From: Chitinophagia bacterium | Lineage (GTDB): Bacteria; Bacteroidota; Bacteroidia; Chitinophagales; Chitinophagaceae | Direction of reading: 5' to 3' | Assembly (NCBI GenBank): GCA_010027295.1 | Contig: RGVM01000013.1 | Location: 1 to 15,780 of the forward strand | Length of the DNA stretch: 15,780 nucleotides | Shown: positions 14,058 through 15,780 of the stretch, piece after piece | How the letters are laid out: each line of letters starts with the position of its first letter | Position numbering within the stretch: the stretch's first letter is position 1 | Position numbers and translations under genes: made by a program | Notes under the pieces: model-generated | The model's input: only the letters and a program-made list of their open reading frames with translations | Told to the model about the DNA's origin: nothing | The model's database searches: none

Positions 14058-15470
14058 CTACCAGAAACGGATGTAGAGGGCGGCCAGCACCATCATCACG
14101 GAGACCGCCATCACGAGCACGCGGTTGCTGACGGCGAACATGCCCTTCTCGAAGACAAAGGCCTTGGGGTTGACCTTCGGACCTGCGAGACTGATGCCCA
14201 CCATCAGGACGACCGTGAAGAAGAAGGACCAGCCCATGTTAATGAGGAAGGGGATCTCGTAGGCGCCGCCCGCGTTTCGGAAGGCCGTGTAGAGAATCGT
14301 CTCATTGCCGAGCAGTGAGATGGCGAAGCTGTTGAAGAAGACGACGATGAGGAAGCCGGCGATGACGCCCGTCACGGCGGCGGCCCCGGTGGTGCGCTTC
14401 CAGAACATGCCCAGGATGAAGGCGGCGAAGACGCCCGGGCTGATGAAGCCGGTGTACTTCTGGATGAAGGTGAAGCCGCCCGCCCCTCCGATGCCGAGCG
14501 TGTCGTTCCAGGTGAACACCACGGCCACGGCCATCGACACGAGGATGACGATCCGTCCGATGCGTACGAGTCTGCCTTCATCGGCCTCGGGGCTCACGTA
14601 CTTCTTGAAGATGTCGAGCGTGAAGATGGTGGAGATGCTGTTGACCTTGCCGGCGAGGGAGGCCACGATGGCGGCCGTGAGGGCTGCGATCGACAGGCCC
14701 TTGAGCCCGCTGGGCAGGAAGCTCAGGATGGCGGAGTAGGCGCCGTCCTTTCCTCCCTCGAGTTGAGGCAGGTGTCCGTTCTTGTACAGCACGTAGGCCG
14801 TGATGCCGGGCACCATCACGATGAGGGGCATGACCAGCTTGATCATGGCGGCGAAGAGGATGCCTGTCCGGGCCGTCTGCAGGTCGGCGCCGAGGGCCCG
14901 CTGGGTGATGTACTGGTTGCAGCCCCAGTAGTTGATGTTCAGGATCCACTGACCGGCGAAGTACATGGTGATGCCGGGCAGGATGAGGTACTTGTCCACC
15001 TCGAGTTGTGGGGCGTCGGGACCCGGCTTGTCGAGGATGAGGTGGAAGTGGTCGGGCGCCTGCTGCAGCAGGGTGCGGAAGCCGTCGACAACGCCGGTGC
15101 CGAGACCGTATTTCTCACTGACCATCGACAGGGCCATGAAGGTTGTCGCCAGGCCTCCCACGATGAGTACGGCCACCTGTATGACGTCGGTGTATCCGAT
15201 GACCTTCATGCCCCCCAGCGTGATGATGAGGGCGAAGACAGCCAGGGCGAGCATGATGGTATGGAGGTATTGCCCGCCCATCAGTCCATTGATGGCGACT
15301 GCACCGAGGTACAGGATGGAGGTCAGGTTGACGAACACGTAGAGGAAGAGCCAGAAGACAGCCATGATGAGCGCGACTGTCCCGTTATAGCGCCGGGTGA
15401 GGAACTGCGGCATCGTGAGGATGCCGTTCTTCAGGTATATCGGCATGAACCACACGGCGATGATGACGAC
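14058..15470 (-). CDS. Sodium/solute symporter (SSS, SGLT-like), 5'-truncated at a sequence seam
   Basis: About 470 residues of an SSS-family Na+ symporter are present. Visible motifs are AVWFMPIYLKNGILTMPQFL, FVNLTSILYLGAVAIN, YTDVIQV, NYWGCNQYITQR (about 14897-14938; matches the gating-Tyr helix of vSGLT), and IVASLAGKVNSISTIFTLD (about 14615-14671; the Na+-site helix, one of its two serines kept). The C-terminus ends LYIRFW, as in the family. The family's first roughly 85 residues, including the NISAEQ-like helix needed for Na+ and sugar binding, are absent. Upstream of about 15470 the frame continues to an ATG at 15638, but those 56 codons are antisense to a phosducin-like coding sequence and match no symporter. 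The gene is thus cut, not naturally started. Substrate (sugar or other organic solute) not determined. Confidence 0.9.
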   Translation of the reverse strand, partial: VVIIAVWFMPIYLKNGILTMPQFLTRRYNGTVALIMAVFWLFLYVFVNLTSILYLGAVAINGLMGGQYLHTIMLALAVFALIITLGGMKVIGYTDVIQVAVLIVGGLATTFMALSMVSEKYGLGTGVVDGFRTLLQQAPDHFHLILDKPGPDAPQLEVDKYLILPGITMYFAGQWILNINYWGCNQYITQRALGADLQTARTGILFAAMIKLVMPLIVMVPGITAYVLYKNGHLPQLEGGKDGAYSAILSFLPSGLKGLSIAALTAAIVASLAGKVNSISTIFTLDIFKKYVSPEADEGRLVRIGRIVILVSMAVAVVFTWNDTLGIGGAGGFTFIQKYTGFISPGVFAAFILGMFWKRTTGAAAVTGVIAGFLIVVFFNSFAISLLGNETILYTAFRNAGGAYEIPFLINMGWSFFFTVVLMVGISLAGPKVNPKAFVFEKGMFAVSNRVLVMAVSVMMVLAALYIRFW

Positions 15471-15482
15471 CTTCGTGAGCTC
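15459..15482. other. Junction between bacterial and eukaryotic-type sequence
   Basis: Left of here the minus strand encodes the symporter; right of here the plus strand encodes a phosducin-like protein. GATGATGACGAC (15459-15470) reads acceptably in both: Val-Val-Ile-Ile in a symporter helix on the minus strand, and four Asp before the phosducin helix on the plus strand. The break therefore cannot be placed more exactly, and short shared homology at the join is plausible. Confidence 0.75.
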
Positions 15483-15780
15483 GAACGCATTCGGAATAAG
15501 CGTCTTGAGGCCCTGAAGCAAGAAAAAGCCGAAATCTCGTTCGGCCACGTTTTTTCCGGTGTCAATAAGCAAAACTACGTCAATCAAGTGACTCAAGCGA
15601 GTGCGAAGGTTCCTGTGTTTTGCCACATGTTCGGTCATCGGTCGGTGCTTTGTGGCGAAATGACGCGGGTCTTCGATTTTCTAGCGCAGCGTCACAAATC
15701 GATCAAATTCGTTTCTGGCGTGGCGAGCGAAATCGTCGGCAGCGACTTTCCCGAGTCCAATCTTCCTTTCGTAGTCTTCT
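15459..15780 (+). CDS. Phosducin-like protein (PhLP2/PDCL3 type), internal fragment, eukaryotic-type
   Basis: An uninterrupted 107-codon frame runs off the window edge. It begins with an acidic-to-basic helix (DDDDLRELERIRNKRLEALK, residues 1-20), then SFGHVFSGVNKQNYVNQVTQ (27-46), CHMFGHRSVLC (55-65), FLAQRHKSIKFV (74-85) and FPESNLPFVVF (97-107). These align in order with human PDCL3: FGEVLEISGKDYVQEVTKA, LHLYKQGIPLC, LARKFPDVKF, YPDRNLPTIFVY. The family has a thioredoxin fold without CxxC and acts with the CCT chaperonin in folding actin, tubulin and related proteins; it is known to me only from eukaryotes. Hand-counted GC over 15481-15780 is 50%, against 57% in the preceding 300 bases. 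The N-terminal part upstream and the C-terminal part beyond the edge are missing. Contig chimerism is the likeliest cause. Confidence 0.82.

Noticed and set aside
15459..15780. Phosducin-like frame as a bacterial thioredoxin
   Set aside because: No CxxC active site, and the ordered motifs (acidic/basic helix, FGxV, YVNQVTQA, NLPFVVF) match phosducin-like proteins rather than bacterial thioredoxins.
1..15780. CRISPR arrays, insertion sequences, tRNA or rRNA genes
   Set aside because: No regularly spaced repeats, transposase genes, or recognisable tRNA or rRNA sequence seen on reading.

Overview
Most of this window (1 to about 15,470) reads as a gene-dense stretch of a moderately high-GC Bacteroidota chromosome. 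The evidence is an alternative complex III (ActF) gene fused in an operon to an aa3-type cytochrome c oxidase with two subunit III genes, a DUF5522 protein, a GLPGLI-family protein paired with a TonB-receptor-like outer-membrane protein, and A-rich rather than strong Shine-Dalgarno leaders. I cannot fix the order or genus.

Left half (1-8,493, all plus strand): a respiratory operon. The tail of an upstream gene (probably the ActE cytochrome) is followed by actF, coxB, coxA, ctaB (heme O synthase), two coxC-type subunit III genes and a small subunit IV gene, spaced 36-63 bp apart. A strong hairpin plus T-tract (7,175-7,215) closes this block. A two-gene assembly module follows: a SCO1/SenC copper chaperone and a DUF420 membrane protein. 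Together these would pass electrons from quinol through ACIII to CuA, heme a and the heme a3/CuB site, and supply heme and copper for the oxidase.

Middle (8,511-9,859, minus strand): a small convergent operon of trmB (tRNA m7G46 methyltransferase), a DUF5522 cysteine-rich mini-protein, and an alkyltransferase-like (Atl1/MGMT-family) protein lacking the catalytic cysteine. A 330-bp gene-free divergent region (9,860-10,189) with several hairpins separates it from the next block.

Right (10,190-14,038, plus strand): a small secreted four-cysteine protein of unknown function, then a translationally coupled GLPGLI protein and a 906-aa CarboxypepD-reg/plug/beta-barrel outer-membrane protein. A sodium/solute symporter gene runs convergently on the minus strand (14,058 to about 15,470), but its N-terminal helices are missing.

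The main surprise is the right end. From about 15,459 to the window edge the plus strand encodes a 107-codon uninterrupted piece of a phosducin-like protein (PhLP2/PDCL3 type), a family known to me only from eukaryotes. It cuts into the symporter gene, is at lower GC (about 50% against 57% in the adjacent 300 bp by hand count), and meets the bacterial sequence at an ambiguous short seam. The most economical reading is a chimeric contig joining bacterial and eukaryotic DNA; a real transfer is possible but less likely. I see no undescribed multi-gene system with strong support; the small Cys-rich protein flanked by a 12-bp inverted repeat is the best local candidate for something uncharacterised.
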